Source: DATLGB01 sp963724135
GTDB taxonomy: Bacteria; Actinomycetota; Thermoleophilia; Solirubrobacterales; Solirubrobacteraceae
Direction of reading: 5' to 3'
Assembly: GCA_963724135.1 (NCBI GenBank)
Contig: CAVRTA010000004.1
Span: forward strand, 930,001 to 994,000
DNA: 64,000 nucleotides
The position numbers were made by a program, and so were the translations under genes. Below are positions 1 to 9,464 of this stretch, piece after piece; the first letter of the stretch is position 1, and each line of letters opens with the position of its first letter. Below the pieces are notes generated by a model. The model saw only the letters and a list, made by a program, of their open reading frames with translations. It was not told where the DNA came from and made no database searches.

Positions 1-1160
1 GCTGTGCGCGAACGCCGGCACGGTGGGCGAGGCGCTCGCGCTGCTGGCGCCCCGCCGCGCGCCGCGTCCCCGGCCGCCGCGCCTGCGCGTGCCGGTCGAG
101 CGGCGGCCCGACCTGCGCCGCCTGACGACCGGGCCGGGCGTCTACGTGTTCCGCGACGGCGACGGCCGTCCGCTGTACGTCGGCAAGTCGGTGAGCGTGC
201 GCAAGCGGGCGCGCTCGCACTTCACCGCGGGCGCGGCCTGGACCGCGCGGGCGGAGTAGGTCGACTGCGAGCCGACCGAGTCAGAGCTCGGCGCGCTGCT
301 GCTCGAGCACCGGCTCATCCGCGCCCTCAAGCCGCCCGAGAACGTGCGCTCGGTGCGCGAGCCCGACGGGCAGGTCTACATCCGCTGCCGGCTCGACATC
401 GCGTTCCCGATCCTCGAAGTCGCGCGTGAGCCGGCGGCCGGCCACGCCGTCTGCATCGGGCCGGTGCGGGGCCGCGCCGCCGCGGCGGAGCTCGTCGAGC
501 AGCTCAACTCGCTGTTCGGGCTGCGGCACTGCGGGCGCAAGCTGCCGCGGCGCCAATGGCCCTCGGCGTACGGCCAGATGGGGCGTTGCCTGTCGCCGTG
601 CCTGCAGGATCTCGACCCCAACGTGTACCGCGAGCGCCTCGAAGCGGCGCTGCGGCTGTTCGCCGGGGACGGCGGAGGCGCCCTGCTCGCTCACGTGGAC
701 GCGCAGATGCGCGCCGCAGCGGACGCGCGGCAGTACGAGCGCGCGGCGACCCTGCGCCGGCGCCGCGGTCAGGCTCGACTCGCTGGTGTTCCGGCTGGGC
801 GGCGTGCTGCGGGCGGCGCACTCCGGGGCGCGCGTCGTCGTCGCTCGCCATCCCTCGGATGCTGGGCGAGGGGACGCTGTGTGGATCGCGGGCGGCCGGA
901 TCGTCGATTCGTCTCCGCTGCCCGTGGCTGACGCCGCGGAGCGCTGCGCGGCCGCGCTGCGTCAGGCGCCGCGGGAGGGGGAGCTGGGGGGGTGGCTGCC
1001 GGCGGACGAGCTCGACGAGATCCGCCTGGTCAGCGCCCACATCGCCGCGCACCCGGTCGAGATCATCGAGCTCCCCACCGCCGATGTGAGTCGCCTAAAG
1101 CTCGTTATCTCAGGCGCTTCGCGACTCGAACGGGAGGTCGACGACCGTCGCGTCGCCTAG
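1..1160 (+). pseudogene. DnaQ/UvrC-like protein with GIY-YIG domain, 3' part, disrupted
   Basis: The 5' end lies outside the window. The readable part starts with a linker, then a GIY-YIG nuclease domain (GVYVFRDGDGRPLYVGKS near 139-192) and a UvrC-like region with RQWPSAYGQMGRCLSPC near 551-604. This order matches actinobacterial proteins joining a DEDD 3'-5' exonuclease to a UvrC-like GIY-YIG module, thought to act in DNA repair or proofreading. An in-frame TAG at 257-259 interrupts the conserved stretch, and the frame changes near 765 (frame 2 to frame 3). Past that point the protein reads RLDSLVFRLGGVLRAAHSGA and runs to 1160, overlapping the 3' end of convergent ygfZ by about 50 bp. With one stop and one shift it is broken as sequenced; sequence error is possible. 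Confidence 0.7.
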
Positions 1161-2018
1161 CTCGTCCCCCGCGGCCACCTCGCGGCGGACGAAGGCCAGC
1201 GCGATCGCGCCCTCTTTCGGTGACACGACGCTGGATTTGACGACGGCCACGACCCTGCCGTCGCGCTCGAGCTCCGTCCCGGGCGCGAGCGGCTCGGACA
1301 TGCGCAGCCCCATCAGGCGCCGGTTCGGCTTGCCGCGGTAGAACAGCCGCGCGACGGTCTCCTGCCCGACGTAGCAGCCCTTCTCGAACGACACGAAGCG
1401 CTCGTTCAGGCCCGCCTCCTGCGGGATCACGGAGTCGTCGAGGTCGATGCCGTAACGCGGACGGCCGGACTCGACGCGCACGATCTCCGCCGCCTGCTCG
1501 GAGCACTCGACGGCATCCAGCGCCTCGCGCACGCGCGCAACGTCGGCCGCGTCACAGACGATGTCGGTCCCCACGTCCGTCGAGATCAGACGAACGGAGG
1601 CGCCTCCGACTTCGCCCCTTCGGTGATGCAGTTCCGGACCCTCGGCCAGCCTGCGGCCGTACAGCGAGAGCAGGCCACGCTCCAGCGTCCGCTTGTGCAC
1701 CTCGACGTCGCGACCCAGCTTGAAGCGCCGGATCAGGTTGAACAGCTCCTGCAGCACAACCCGCTCGCAGTCCAGGAACACGCCGCCCGCGAAGGCGAAC
1801 GCGCGCAGATCCCCGAGCATCTTGCCCTTGTGGGTCAGGAAGGCCGCGTGGCAGCCCTCGCCGTCCTCGAGCGCCTCGATGTCGTTGGTGACCTGACCCT
1901 GGAGGAACTCCTTGACCTCAGCGCCGGTCAGCAGCAGCTTGCCGCGGTCGGAGCGATCGACGAGCCCGACGCCCTGCGCGAGCGCCTCGTACTCCGCTGT
2001 CAGGGTGTCGAGTGCCAC
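1110..2018 (-). CDS. ygfZ: YgfZ/GcvT-family folate-binding protein
   Basis: A 302-aa protein of the aminomethyltransferase-like YgfZ family, which binds tetrahydrofolate and supports assembly or repair of Fe-S enzymes. The family signature KGCYVGQE is at residues 213-220; the N-terminal LTGAEVKEFLQGQVTND and the C-terminal barrel are intact. I chose GTG at 2018 because the protein then begins VALDTLTAEYEALAQG, where homologues start, and because the open frame further upstream is low-complexity Arg-rich shadow. The stop of the 68-aa gene upstream lies inside the first codons of ygfZ, so the two are probably translationally coupled. Confidence 0.9.
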   Translation of the reverse strand: MALDTLTAEYEALAQGVGLVDRSDRGKLLLTGAEVKEFLQGQVTNDIEALEDGEGCHAAFLTHKGKMLGDLRAFAFAGGVFLDCERVVLQELFNLIRRFKLGRDVEVHKRTLERGLLSLYGRRLAEGPELHHRRGEVGGASVRLISTDVGTDIVCDAADVARVREALDAVECSEQAAEIVRVESGRPRYGIDLDDSVIPQEAGLNERFVSFEKGCYVGQETVARLFYRGKPNRRLMGLRMSEPLAPGTELERDGRVVAVVKSSVVSPKEGAIALAFVRREVAAGDELGDATVVDLPFESRSA

Positions 2019-2206
2019 TCGTCCGAGAGTAGTCTCGCCCTGCGCCGCTCGACCTCGCGCTCGAGCTCCTCCAGGACGTCGAAGAACGGGACGCCAGCGG
2101 CGATCGCGGAGCGGACGACGGCGGCTTCCCTGGCGCCGTCGAGGCGCTCGAGCTCGGCCAGCAGCCGGTCGACCTGCTGCACGCCTGCGAGGGTACGCTC
2201 TCGCAA
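2000..2206 (-). CDS. small hypothetical protein upstream of ygfZ
   Basis: A 68-aa, probably helical and highly charged protein (RLLAELERLDGAREAAVVRS, then FFDVLEELEREVERRRARLL). The TTG start at 2206 is supported by GGGAGG five bases upstream. It overlaps the ygfZ start by 19 bp, so it is likely the first gene of a two-gene unit. No domain recognised. Confidence 0.6.
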   Translation of the reverse strand: MRERTLAGVQQVDRLLAELERLDGAREAAVVRSAIAAGVPFFDVLEELEREVERRRARLLSDEWHSTP

Positions 2207-2371
2207 GTGGACCTCCCGGAGACATCACACCTGCAATCCCGGGCGCCGACCACCACCCGGCGGCGTCCTCGGAACCTCGTGTGGCGCTGCCACACCACGG
2301 CTCCTGCGTCCCTGCCTGGCGGCGCCGGCATCCCGGCATTGCAGGCGCGACGCCCCCAGGAGGCCCACTAG

Positions 2372-2731
2372 ATGGCCCTCGCCGACGACTTCCAGGAGAT
2401 CATCGACTCGCTGCCCTCGGACTGGACCGACCTCGAGCTCGATGTCCGGGTCGACGAGTCGCAGTACCTGGATGCCGCGACGATCCTGGCCGTGGTCAAC
2501 GGCCAGCCCTACTCCCACCACGACTGGCACTGGCGAGTGTTGGTGGCGCACCAGTTCGGGCACGCCGCCGCCGCCCCCGCGGTGCACGGCATGTTCAAGA
2601 TGCTCGACAAGGCCGGCATCCGCGGCGAGCTGATCCTCCGCGAGCTGCGCGAGGGGCGCGTCGAGCGCCTCAGCGACTGGGGCCGGCCCGAGTCCGTCCG
2701 CCACGAGTTCCGGCGCATCCGAGCCCAGTAG
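2372..2731 (+). CDS. conserved hypothetical protein
   Basis: A 119-aa acidic protein preceded by AGGAGG at good spacing. It begins ADDFQEIIDSLPSDWTDLEL, contains a His-rich middle (SHHDWHWRVLVAHQFGH) and ends with a charged helical segment. No domain assigned. It faces a lipoprotein gene convergently, with a strong palindrome at 2734-2764 between them. Confidence 0.65.
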   Translation: MALADDFQEIIDSLPSDWTDLELDVRVDESQYLDAATILAVVNGQPYSHHDWHWRVLVAHQFGHAAAAPAVHGMFKMLDKAGIRGELILRELREGRVERLSDWGRPESVRHEFRRIRAQ

Positions 2732-2733
2732 CG

Positions 2734-2764
2734 CTTCACAAAGGGGTCCGTCCCTTTTGTGAAG
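2734..2764. repeat. palindromic repeat element, copy 1 (intergenic)
   Basis: A near-perfect inverted repeat: left arm CTTCACAAAGGGG, spacer TCCGT, right arm CCCTTTTGTGAAG, one mismatch between arms. It sits exactly between two convergent genes and could act as a bidirectional terminator. The same core recurs at 11373-11397 and 20448-20478 inside genes, so it is a dispersed repeat rather than an ordinary terminator. Confidence 0.85.
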
Positions 2765-2769
2765 GAAGG

Positions 2770-3366
2770 TCAGTCCCGGCTGATCGGCCGGACGAGGTCG
2801 TAGTCGTAGTTGCCCGGCGGAAGCCGGCCGCGGCGCAGGTAGCCGAACGCCGGCACACCGGCCTCGAACGACGGCGCCACGCTGTCGAGCTGCGCCGTGA
2901 GCGGCTCGGGGTCGAGACCGCCCGCGCGCGCCAGCATCGCCTGCACCGCGCTCTCGGGATCGACGGCAGCCTCGCCGTAGCCGCGCTGAAGCGCGCGCAC
3001 GAGGGCCGCGACGTCCGCCCGCCGGTCCGAGAGCTCGGTCTGCGACACGCACACGAAGTGCCCGGGCCGGGGCCGCTGCGTGAGCGCCATGACGCACACC
3101 GAGCCCGGCAGCGGCGCCTCGAGGATCGCGGCCTGGACACGACCGGAGCGCAGCAGCGCGCGCGCGTCGCCGCTGCGGCGGATCGTCACCTCGACGCCCT
3201 CGGCCTCGTCGAAGCCGCGGTCGACCGCCAGGTAGATGCCGGCGTGCACACCAGCCGGCCTGGCGCCGAGCAGGAGGGTCAGCTCGGCGTCGCCGGTCTC
3301 TCCGCCGCCGACCCCGCCGCAGCCGGCCACGGCGAGGACAACGAGCAAACTCAATGTTCGGCGCAC
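2770..3366 (-). CDS. NMT1/THI5-like substrate-binding lipoprotein, internally shortened
   Basis: A 198-aa secreted lipoprotein. GTG at 3366 gives a classical signal (RRTLSLLVVLAVAGCGG) with lipobox VAGC. LLLGARPAGVHAGIYLAVDR and the later VRALQRGYGEAAVDPESAV match the two ends of NMT1/THI5-like pyrimidine or taurine-type ABC binding proteins. Family members are usually about 300 aa; here the N-lobe runs directly into the C-terminal helices near residues 85-95, so about 100 residues of the central domain seem to be missing without a frameshift. Binding function is therefore doubtful. No permease or ATPase gene is adjacent. Confidence 0.7.
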   Translation of the reverse strand: MRRTLSLLVVLAVAGCGGVGGGETGDAELTLLLGARPAGVHAGIYLAVDRGFDEAEGVEVTIRRSGDARALLRSGRVQAAILEAPLPGSVCVMALTQRPRPGHFVCVSQTELSDRRADVAALVRALQRGYGEAAVDPESAVQAMLARAGGLDPEPLTAQLDSVAPSFEAGVPAFGYLRRGRLPPGNYDYDLVRPISRD

Positions 3367-3390
3367 AGCCCCCGAGGCTAGGTTTCCGCC

Positions 3391-5000
3391 ATGGCGTCGC
3401 TGGTGCTCGGTCCCGTTCTGCGCCACGCGCACGAGACCGAGGCGACGGTGTGGGTCCAGACGGACGCTCCCTGCACCGTGACCGTCCACCGCTGCGAGGC
3501 GCGGACGTTCTGCGTCGGCGGCCACCACTACGCGCTCGTGCACGTGACCGGGCTCGAGCCCGGTGTCCCGACGCCCTACGAGGTCCTCCTCGACGGCGAG
3601 CGCGCGTGGCCGCAGCTCGAGGACTGGCCGCAGAGCGTCATCCGCACCACTGCCAGGGGCCGCCCGCTCGACATCGTCTTCGGCTCCTGCCGCACCCACT
3701 ATCCGCACGAGCTCGCCCTACACGCTGCCCAAGGACGAGCACGACGAGGGACGCGAGGTGTGCGCGCTGCGGGCGCTCGCGCTCGCGCTGCGCGAACGCC
3801 CGCCGGAGGACTGGCCCCACGCGCTGCTGCACCTGGGCGACCAGATCTACGCCGACGAGGTCGAGCCCGAACCTGCGCGAGGTGATCGCGGGCGATGAGA
3901 TCGCCGACTTCGAGGAGTACACCCTCGCCTACCGGGCGTCGTGGAGCGAGCCGTCGATCCGCTGGCTCCTCTCGACCGTCTCGAACTCGATGATCTTCGA
4001 CGACCACGACGTCATCGACGACTGGAACACCAGCCATGAGTGGCTTCAGGAGATCCGCGCGCAGGACTGGTGGGAGGAGCGGATCGTCGGCGCGTTCGTC
4101 TCGTACTGGGTCTACCAGCACATCGGCAACCTGAGCCCGTCCGAGCTCGACGGGGACTCGCTGTACGCGCGCGTTCGCGCGTCCGACGACGCGCTCGGTC
4201 TGCTGCGGGACTTCGCCCGCCGTGCCGACGCCGAGCCCACCACCGCGCGCTGGAGCTTCTGCCGCGACCTCGGTGACGCGCGGCTGGTGATGATCGACTC
4301 GCGCGCGGCACGGGTCCTCGATCCCGAACACCGCGCGATGGTCGACGAGGAGGAGTGGGACTTCGTCGAGCGCTGCGGCCACGAGAGCGACGCGCGGCAC
4401 CTGCTGCTGGGGACGTCGCTGCCCTGGGTGCTGACTCCGGGGCTGCATCAGCTCGAGGCCTGGGACGAGGCCGTCGCACAGGGCGCCTGGGGGAAGGCGC
4501 CGCAGCGGGTGGCCGAGAAGCTGCGCAAGGCGTTCGACCTCGAGCACTGGGCCGCGTTCAACGCCAGCTTCCGCCGGCTCACGGACTGGGTCGGCCGGCT
4601 GGGTGGGGCACCCGATGCACCCGAGACCATCGTCGCGCTGTCCGGCGACGTCCACCACGCCTACCTGGCCGACGTCCGCTACCGGGACCGCAACGTGCGC
4701 TCGCGGGTCTACCAGATCACGGCTTCGCCGTTCCGCAACCCGCTCGACCGCCGCGAGCGCCGCGTCATCAAGCTGGCGACGTCCCGCCCCGCTGCGGGTC
4801 TCGCGTGGGGGCTGGCCCGCGCCGCAAAGGTGCCCAGGCCCGCGATCAAGTGGGATCTGCGCGACCGGCCGGTGTTCGACAACGTCGTCGGGATGCTGCA
4901 CATCGACGGCGGCGAGGCTGAGGCGGCGCTGTGGCGGGCCCGGCCGGACGACGCCGGCCAGGGCGTTCGTCTCGAGCAGGTCCATCGCTACTCGCTGTAG
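3391..5000 (+). pseudogene. PhoD-like metallophosphatase, two frameshifts as sequenced
   Basis: Reads as one protein of about 535 aa in three frames. The N-terminal beta-domain (ASLVLGPVLRHAHETEATVW) is in frame 1 from ATG 3391; the metal-binding part (LHLGDQIYADEV) in frame 2 after a shift near 3712; the rest in frame 3 after a shift near 3868. Visible metal ligands are GDQIYAD, FDDHDVIDDWN and the His pair in LSGDVHHAYLADV, the pattern of PhoD-like calcium/iron phosphatases and phosphodiesterases. The shifts fall between well-conserved blocks and look like single-base errors. Most members are exported, but no signal peptide is visible here. Confidence 0.75.
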
Positions 5001-5066
5001 ACGCGCACCTTCCCTAAGGTGCGTCCCAGACATGATCCTGCGGCAACGGCCATAACTGGTCAGTCG

Positions 5067-5636
5067 ATGCCCCTCGACGCCCGCACAGACGCCGAGCTGC
5101 TCCACGCAGCCAGGTCCGATCCCCAGGCGTTCCGCGAGATCTACGAGCGCTACGCCGTCTGGATGCGTTCGTGGTTCCAGCGCCAGATCGGGTCCGAGAC
5201 GGCCGCGCTCGACCTCACCGCCGAGACATTCGCGCAGGCCTGGCGCGGTGTGCGCCGCTTCCGCGACATGGCCGACGGCTCGGCTGCGCCGTGGCTGTTC
5301 GGCATCGCGCGCAACCTGCTGCGCCAGTACCACAAGCACAACCGCATCGAGACCGCGGCGCGGGCGCGGCTCGGGTTGCCGATCGACTGGGAGGGCACCG
5401 AGGCCTACGACGCCGTGGACGAGCGGCTCCACGCCAGCGGCCTCAAGGGTGCTCTCAACACGGCGGTGCGCGCGCTCCCGGACGATCAGCGCGCCGCGCT
5501 CGAGCTCCGCGTGATCCAGCAGCTCGGCTACGACGAGATCTCGGCCAAGCTCGGCTGCTCGATCAACGCGGCCCGCCTGCGCGTCTCGCGTGCGCTGCGG
5601 GCGCTGACCGCGGACCTGCGGGAGTCCGGGGTATGA
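5067..5636 (+). CDS. RNA polymerase ECF sigma factor
   Basis: A 189-aa sigma-70 family protein. Region 2 (LTAETFAQAWRGVRRFRD, followed by APWLFGIARNLLRQYHKHN) and region 4 (ALPDDQRAALELRVIQQLGYDEISAKLGCS) are complete. ATG 5067 was preferred over an upstream in-frame start because conserved sequence begins there. Its stop overlaps the next gene's start (ATGA), so the single-helix membrane protein downstream is the likely regulatory partner. Confidence 0.88.
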   Translation: MPLDARTDAELLHAARSDPQAFREIYERYAVWMRSWFQRQIGSETAALDLTAETFAQAWRGVRRFRDMADGSAAPWLFGIARNLLRQYHKHNRIETAARARLGLPIDWEGTEAYDAVDERLHASGLKGALNTAVRALPDDQRAALELRVIQQLGYDEISAKLGCSINAARLRVSRALRALTADLRESGV

Positions 5637-5968
5637 AGCGGCCGCTGCCGCCGGAGCTGATCGTCCTCGGCGATCAGCTGGAGTCCGCCGCCCGCCGCGC
5701 CGTCGGCCAGCGCCGCACGCGACGGCAGATGGTGCTCAACGCGATCACGAGCATCGCTATCGCGGTGCCGCTGGTGGCGAGCGTGATCGGGTCGACGCCC
5801 GCCGCGCCCGTCCCGGAGGTCGTGGCGCCCGCCTCGCCCTCCTTCGGCGCCAAGGCGGACGACGTCCCGCCGCGGCTGCTCAATCGTGTGGGCCGGCCGA
5901 GCGACGACGTGCTCTACGAGCAGGGACGATGCGGCGGGCGCTGCGATGACCGTGATGCTCGAGCATGA
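5633..5968 (+). CDS. single-pass membrane protein, possible anti-sigma partner
   Basis: A 111-aa protein with a basic cytoplasmic segment (ARRAVGQRRTRRQ), one transmembrane helix (VLNAITSIAIAVPLVASVIG) and a short acidic, Pro-rich outer tail. It starts inside the stop codon of the ECF sigma gene. Position and topology suggest a sigma regulator, but no anti-sigma domain is recognisable. Its last 23 bp overlap the HxlR gene. Confidence 0.6.
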   Translation: MKRPLPPELIVLGDQLESAARRAVGQRRTRRQMVLNAITSIAIAVPLVASVIGSTPAAPVPEVVAPASPSFGAKADDVPPRLLNRVGRPSDDVLYEQGRCGGRCDDRDARA

Positions 5969-6332
5969 CCCGCGCGCCGCCGAGCGGGCCCGCTGCGTCT
6001 CGCTGATCCGCGAGGGACTGGCGGTGCTGAGCTCGAAGTGGTGCGTGGGCGTGCTGCTCGCCCTCGGTGACGGCCCGCGGCGCTACCACCAGATCCTGGC
6101 CGAGCTGCACCCGATCTCCGAGAAGGTGCTCACGCAGACGCTGCGGACCATGGAGCGCGACGGTCTGATCGCGCGCCACGTCCACGCGGAGGTGCCTCCG
6201 CGCGTCGAGTACGAGCTGACCGCGCTCGGGGCCTCGATGGGCGACCCGATGAAGGGTCTCGCCAACTGGGCGATGGCGAACGCCGACCGCGTCGAGTCCT
6301 CGCGCGAGCACTACGACGCGGTCAACTCGTAG
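5946..6332 (+). CDS. HxlR-family transcriptional regulator
   Basis: A 128-aa winged-helix protein with the HxlR core: LSSKWCVGVLLALGDGPRRY, then HPISEKVLTQTLRTMERDGL and the wing VPPRVEYELTALG. HxlR proteins usually respond to electrophiles or aldehydes and control a neighbouring gene; here the nearest neighbour is the convergent FAD oxidoreductase gene. Start chosen at ATG 5946, where conserved sequence begins. Confidence 0.85.
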   Translation: MTVMLEHDPRAAERARCVSLIREGLAVLSSKWCVGVLLALGDGPRRYHQILAELHPISEKVLTQTLRTMERDGLIARHVHAEVPPRVEYELTALGASMGDPMKGLANWAMANADRVESSREHYDAVNS

Positions 6333-7236
6333 GCCAGCCGCTGCGCGTCGCCGGGGCCGTTGCCGATCCCGGCGCCCTCGTGACCGGTGATCGCCCACAC
6401 GCCTGAGTCAAGCCGCCCGACGAACGGGCCGCCGGGGCGGTAGGGCCGGAAACCGACCCAGGTCCGGGTGACCGGCAGACCGGCGAGTGCCGGCATGAAA
6501 TGCGCGGCCCGGTCGAGCAGGGCTGCCTGATGGGGTGCGGCAGCGTCGAAGCCGACGTCGTCGCGCGTGGAGCCGACGTACACCTCGCCGCCGAGCGCCT
6601 CTTCGATCACCGCTGCGACCGGCGCCGGGTAGGCGCCGTCGATCACCTTGTGGCGGACGAGCCCGGGCGCGGGACCGAGCGCCACGAGCTGGCCGCGCCG
6701 CGGGCGCACGTCGAGTTCCGGGGCCAGTGCCGAGCTCCAGGCGCCCGCCGCGATGACCACGGCGTCCGCGGCGATCCGCTCCCCGCCCGCGAGCTCGACG
6801 CCGCGCGCCTCGGCGCGCACCACCTCCGCATGCGTTCGCGTGGGGACCTCGGCGGCCATCGCGCGCGCGGTCGCCCGCGGATCGACCTGGAGGTCCTCCG
6901 CGACGTAGACGCCCACCAGCCCGGGCCGCAGCGCCGGCTCCATGCGGTGCGGCTCGTCGATGCGCTCACCCGCCGCGGTCGCGCTCGCCCTCGTAGATCG
7001 TCAGCGATCCCTTCGCCCGCAGCCGCACCGCCTCCGGGAAGCGCGCCGCCAGCACGCACCATCTGGCCCGGCCCCCTGGTGCATCGGCCCTGAGCACGTT
7101 GCCCTCGCCGAGGCCGGTGGTGCCGGACGAGACCTCGCCGCGGTCGAGCAGGAGGACGTCCACGCCGGCGTCGCCAGGGCGAGCGCGGTCGCCGCGCCGC
7201 AGATGCCCGCGCCGACGACGACTACAGCCGGAATCC
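6311..7236 (-). pseudogene. FAD-dependent D-amino acid/D-hydroxyproline dehydrogenase-like, frameshifted
   Basis: A DAO-type flavoprotein read across several frames. The Rossmann motif VVVVGAGICGAATALALA lies near 7225-7170, followed in other frames by LLLDRGEVSSGTTGLGEGNV and then an intact 210-aa C-terminal block from about 6943. That block contains GLVGVYVAEDLQVDPRATAR and ends WAITGHEGAGIGNGPGDAQR, typical of glycine/D-amino acid oxidases. The start cannot be fixed. By position after a hydroxyproline-type epimerase it probably oxidises cis-4-hydroxy-D-proline to pyrroline-4-hydroxy-2-carboxylate; this is inference from context. At least two single-base shifts occur between 6950 and 7200. 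Confidence 0.65.
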
Positions 7237-8151
7237 GGCCGGGAAGGGGTCGTCGGGTCGAGCAGGTACCGGCCCGTGCCGGTGATCCAGGCGCGGCCGG
7301 TGATCTCGGGGATGACGCCGTGCTCGGTCTCCTCGACGAGGCGGCCGGTGAAGGAGGTGCCGATCACCGAGCGGTGGACGAACTCCTCGCCGATCGCGAG
7401 CTCGCCGTGCGCGTGCAGCTGCGCCATCCGCGCGCTCGTGCCGGTTCCGCACGGCGAGCGGTCGAGCCAGCCGGGATGGATCGCGACGGCGCTGCGATCG
7501 GCGCCGATCCAGATGACGTGCTTGAGCCGCGGATCTGCGGGTCGCGCGGGTGGACCGGCTCGGGGACGCGAGGCCATCAGCTCGAGCCCGCGCGCGATCA
7601 GCTCGCCGGCGCGCTCGGGCGCCACCGTCAGCCCGTGCCGGGCGGCGTCGGCGATCGCGTAGAAGTTGCCGCCGAAGGCGAGGTCGTAGCCGTCGTCCGG
7701 GGCCGACGTAGAAGGACTCGACGTTGCGGATGGTGACGGCGGTGGCGCGGCCGTCGCTGACGGCGACGCGCGCCTCGACCAGGCCGGCGGGCATGTCGAG
7801 CCGCACGATCGTCTCCGGCTCGGTCACCTCGACGCGGCCGGTGTTCGACGAGCACGGTCGCCACGCCGATCGTCCCGTGGCCGCACATCGGCAGGCAGCC
7901 GCTGACCTCGATGAAGACGACGCCCCAGTCGGCGTCGTCGCGCGCCGGCGGCTGCAGCAGCGCGCCCGACATCGCGCCGTGGCCGCGCGGCTCGTGCATC
8001 AGCAGCGTGCGCAGGTCGTCGGCGCTCGACGTTGAGCCTGCGCTCGAGCCATCGTCGCGCCGGGCAGGACGCCGACGCCGTCCGTGACGACGCGCGTCGG
8101 CATCCCCTCCGTGTGGGAGTCGACGGCCTCGAAGGCGATCACCTCGGTCAT
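7222..8151 (-). pseudogene. proline racemase / 4-hydroxyproline 2-epimerase, frameshifted
   Basis: Begins at ATG 8151 with VIAFEAVDSHTEGMPTRVV, the typical N-terminus of the family, and ends DPFPAGFRL at 7222. Both catalytic cysteines are visible: MCGHGTIGVA near 7890 and SPCGTGTSARM near 7440. Two Cys means racemase/epimerase rather than dehydratase, which has Thr at the second site. Frame changes near 8035, 7845, 7705 and 7255 break the expected 310-330 aa product. The start overlaps the aldehyde dehydrogenase stop (ATGA). With that gene and the DapA-like gene upstream, trans-4-hydroxy-L-proline is the most likely substrate. Confidence 0.72.
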
Positions 8152-9464
8152 CCGTAGATCGTGCGCGTCTCGGAGAAGAACTCGAGGCCGGCGCGGCCCT
8201 GCTCGCGCGGCCCGAAGCTCGACGCCTTCACGCCGCCGAACGGGACGTGCGGCTCGACGCCCGCGGTGGGCGCGTTGACGCGCACGATGCCCGCCTCGGC
8301 GCGGCGCGCGAACGCCTCGATCTCGTCGCGCAGCGGCGAGACGATGCCGGCGACCAGCCCGTACTCGAGGCCGTGCAGGCGCGCCAGCGCGTCGTCCATG
8401 TCCGTCACGCGTCTGCACCGAGAGCACGGGCGCGAACAGCTCGGTCGAGTTCGTCCAGTGCTCGCCGGTGAGCAGGGTCGGCTCGAGGTAGCGCGTGGTC
8501 GCGCGGCTGTCCGCCGCGCGAGGATGTCGGCGCCGGCGATCTGCTCGGCGACCTCGTCGCGCTTGGCCGCGTCGATCAGCGGCCCGACGACCGTGTCGGC
8601 GTCGGCGGGGTCGCCGACCGCCAGCGCCGCGACCTGCTCGCGCAGCCGCTCGGTGACCGCGTCGGCCGCCCGCTCGTGCACGAACAGCAGCGAGGTCGCG
8701 GTGCACTTCTGCCCGGCGTAGCCCATCGCGCCCGCGAGCGCGATCCGCGCGGCGAGCGCCGGGTCCGCGGCCTCGGAGACGTAGACGCCGTTCTTGCCGC
8801 CCATCTCGAGCTGGAGCGGGACGAACCGCGCCGGCGAGCCGCTCGGCGATCGAGCGTCCGGTCGCGGTCGAGCCGGTGAAGGAGACCGCGTCGGGTCCGG
8901 CGTCCAGCAGCGCCTGCGCGACGGCGCCGCCGCCCTCGACGAGCTGCACGACCTCGCCGAGGTCGAGGTGCTCGACGAGCCGGCGCGCGATGCGCAGCGC
9001 CTGCGAGGCCGGCTTGAGCACGACGGCGTTGCCCGCCTGCAGCGCCGGCGCGATCTTCCACGTCGGGATGGCGACCGGGAAGTTCCACGGCGTGATCAGC
9101 AGGGCGACGCCGCGCGGGAAGCGCAGCACGCGCACGGTGGCGCCGGTCGCGTCCTCGTAGACCTCGCCCGCGGGCTGGGTGGCGAGCGAAGCCGCGTAGC
9201 GCAGGATCGCGGCGGCGCGTGCGACCTCGGCCCGCGCCTCGGTGACGGGCTTGCCGACGTCGGAGACGATCAGGTCGACGAGCCCTGCGTCCGCGGCGAC
9301 CCGCTCGGCGGCATCGCTCAGGCGCGCCGCTCGGCCGATCGCCCCGAGCGCCGCCCACGACGGCTGGCCTCGCGCGCACGGTCGAGCCGCGCGGCGGGGT
9401 CGGGGTCGGGCTCGAGCTCGTACAGCGGCTCGCCGGTCGCCGGGCTACAGAGCAGCGCGCACAC
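8148..9464 (-). pseudogene. aldehyde dehydrogenase (2-oxoglutarate semialdehyde type), frameshifted
   Basis: An ALDH-superfamily protein of about 430 aa recovered from several frames. Visible blocks are LLITPWNFPVAIPTWKIAPA, VSFTGSTATGRSIAERL, MGGKNGVYVSEAAD, the catalytic-cysteine block GYAGQKCTATSLLFVH and VPFGGVKASSFGPREQG. The GTG start at 9464 lies within the last codons of the DapA-like gene (VCALLCSPATGEPLYEL in the other frame). Frame changes occur near 9390, 8845, 8500 and 8410. By context it would oxidise 2-oxoglutarate semialdehyde to 2-oxoglutarate, the last step of hydroxyproline breakdown. Confidence 0.72.

Noticed and set aside
3699..5432. Long minus-strand open frame opposite the PhoD-like gene
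   Set aside because: No recognisable protein; the plus strand carries phosphatase motifs.
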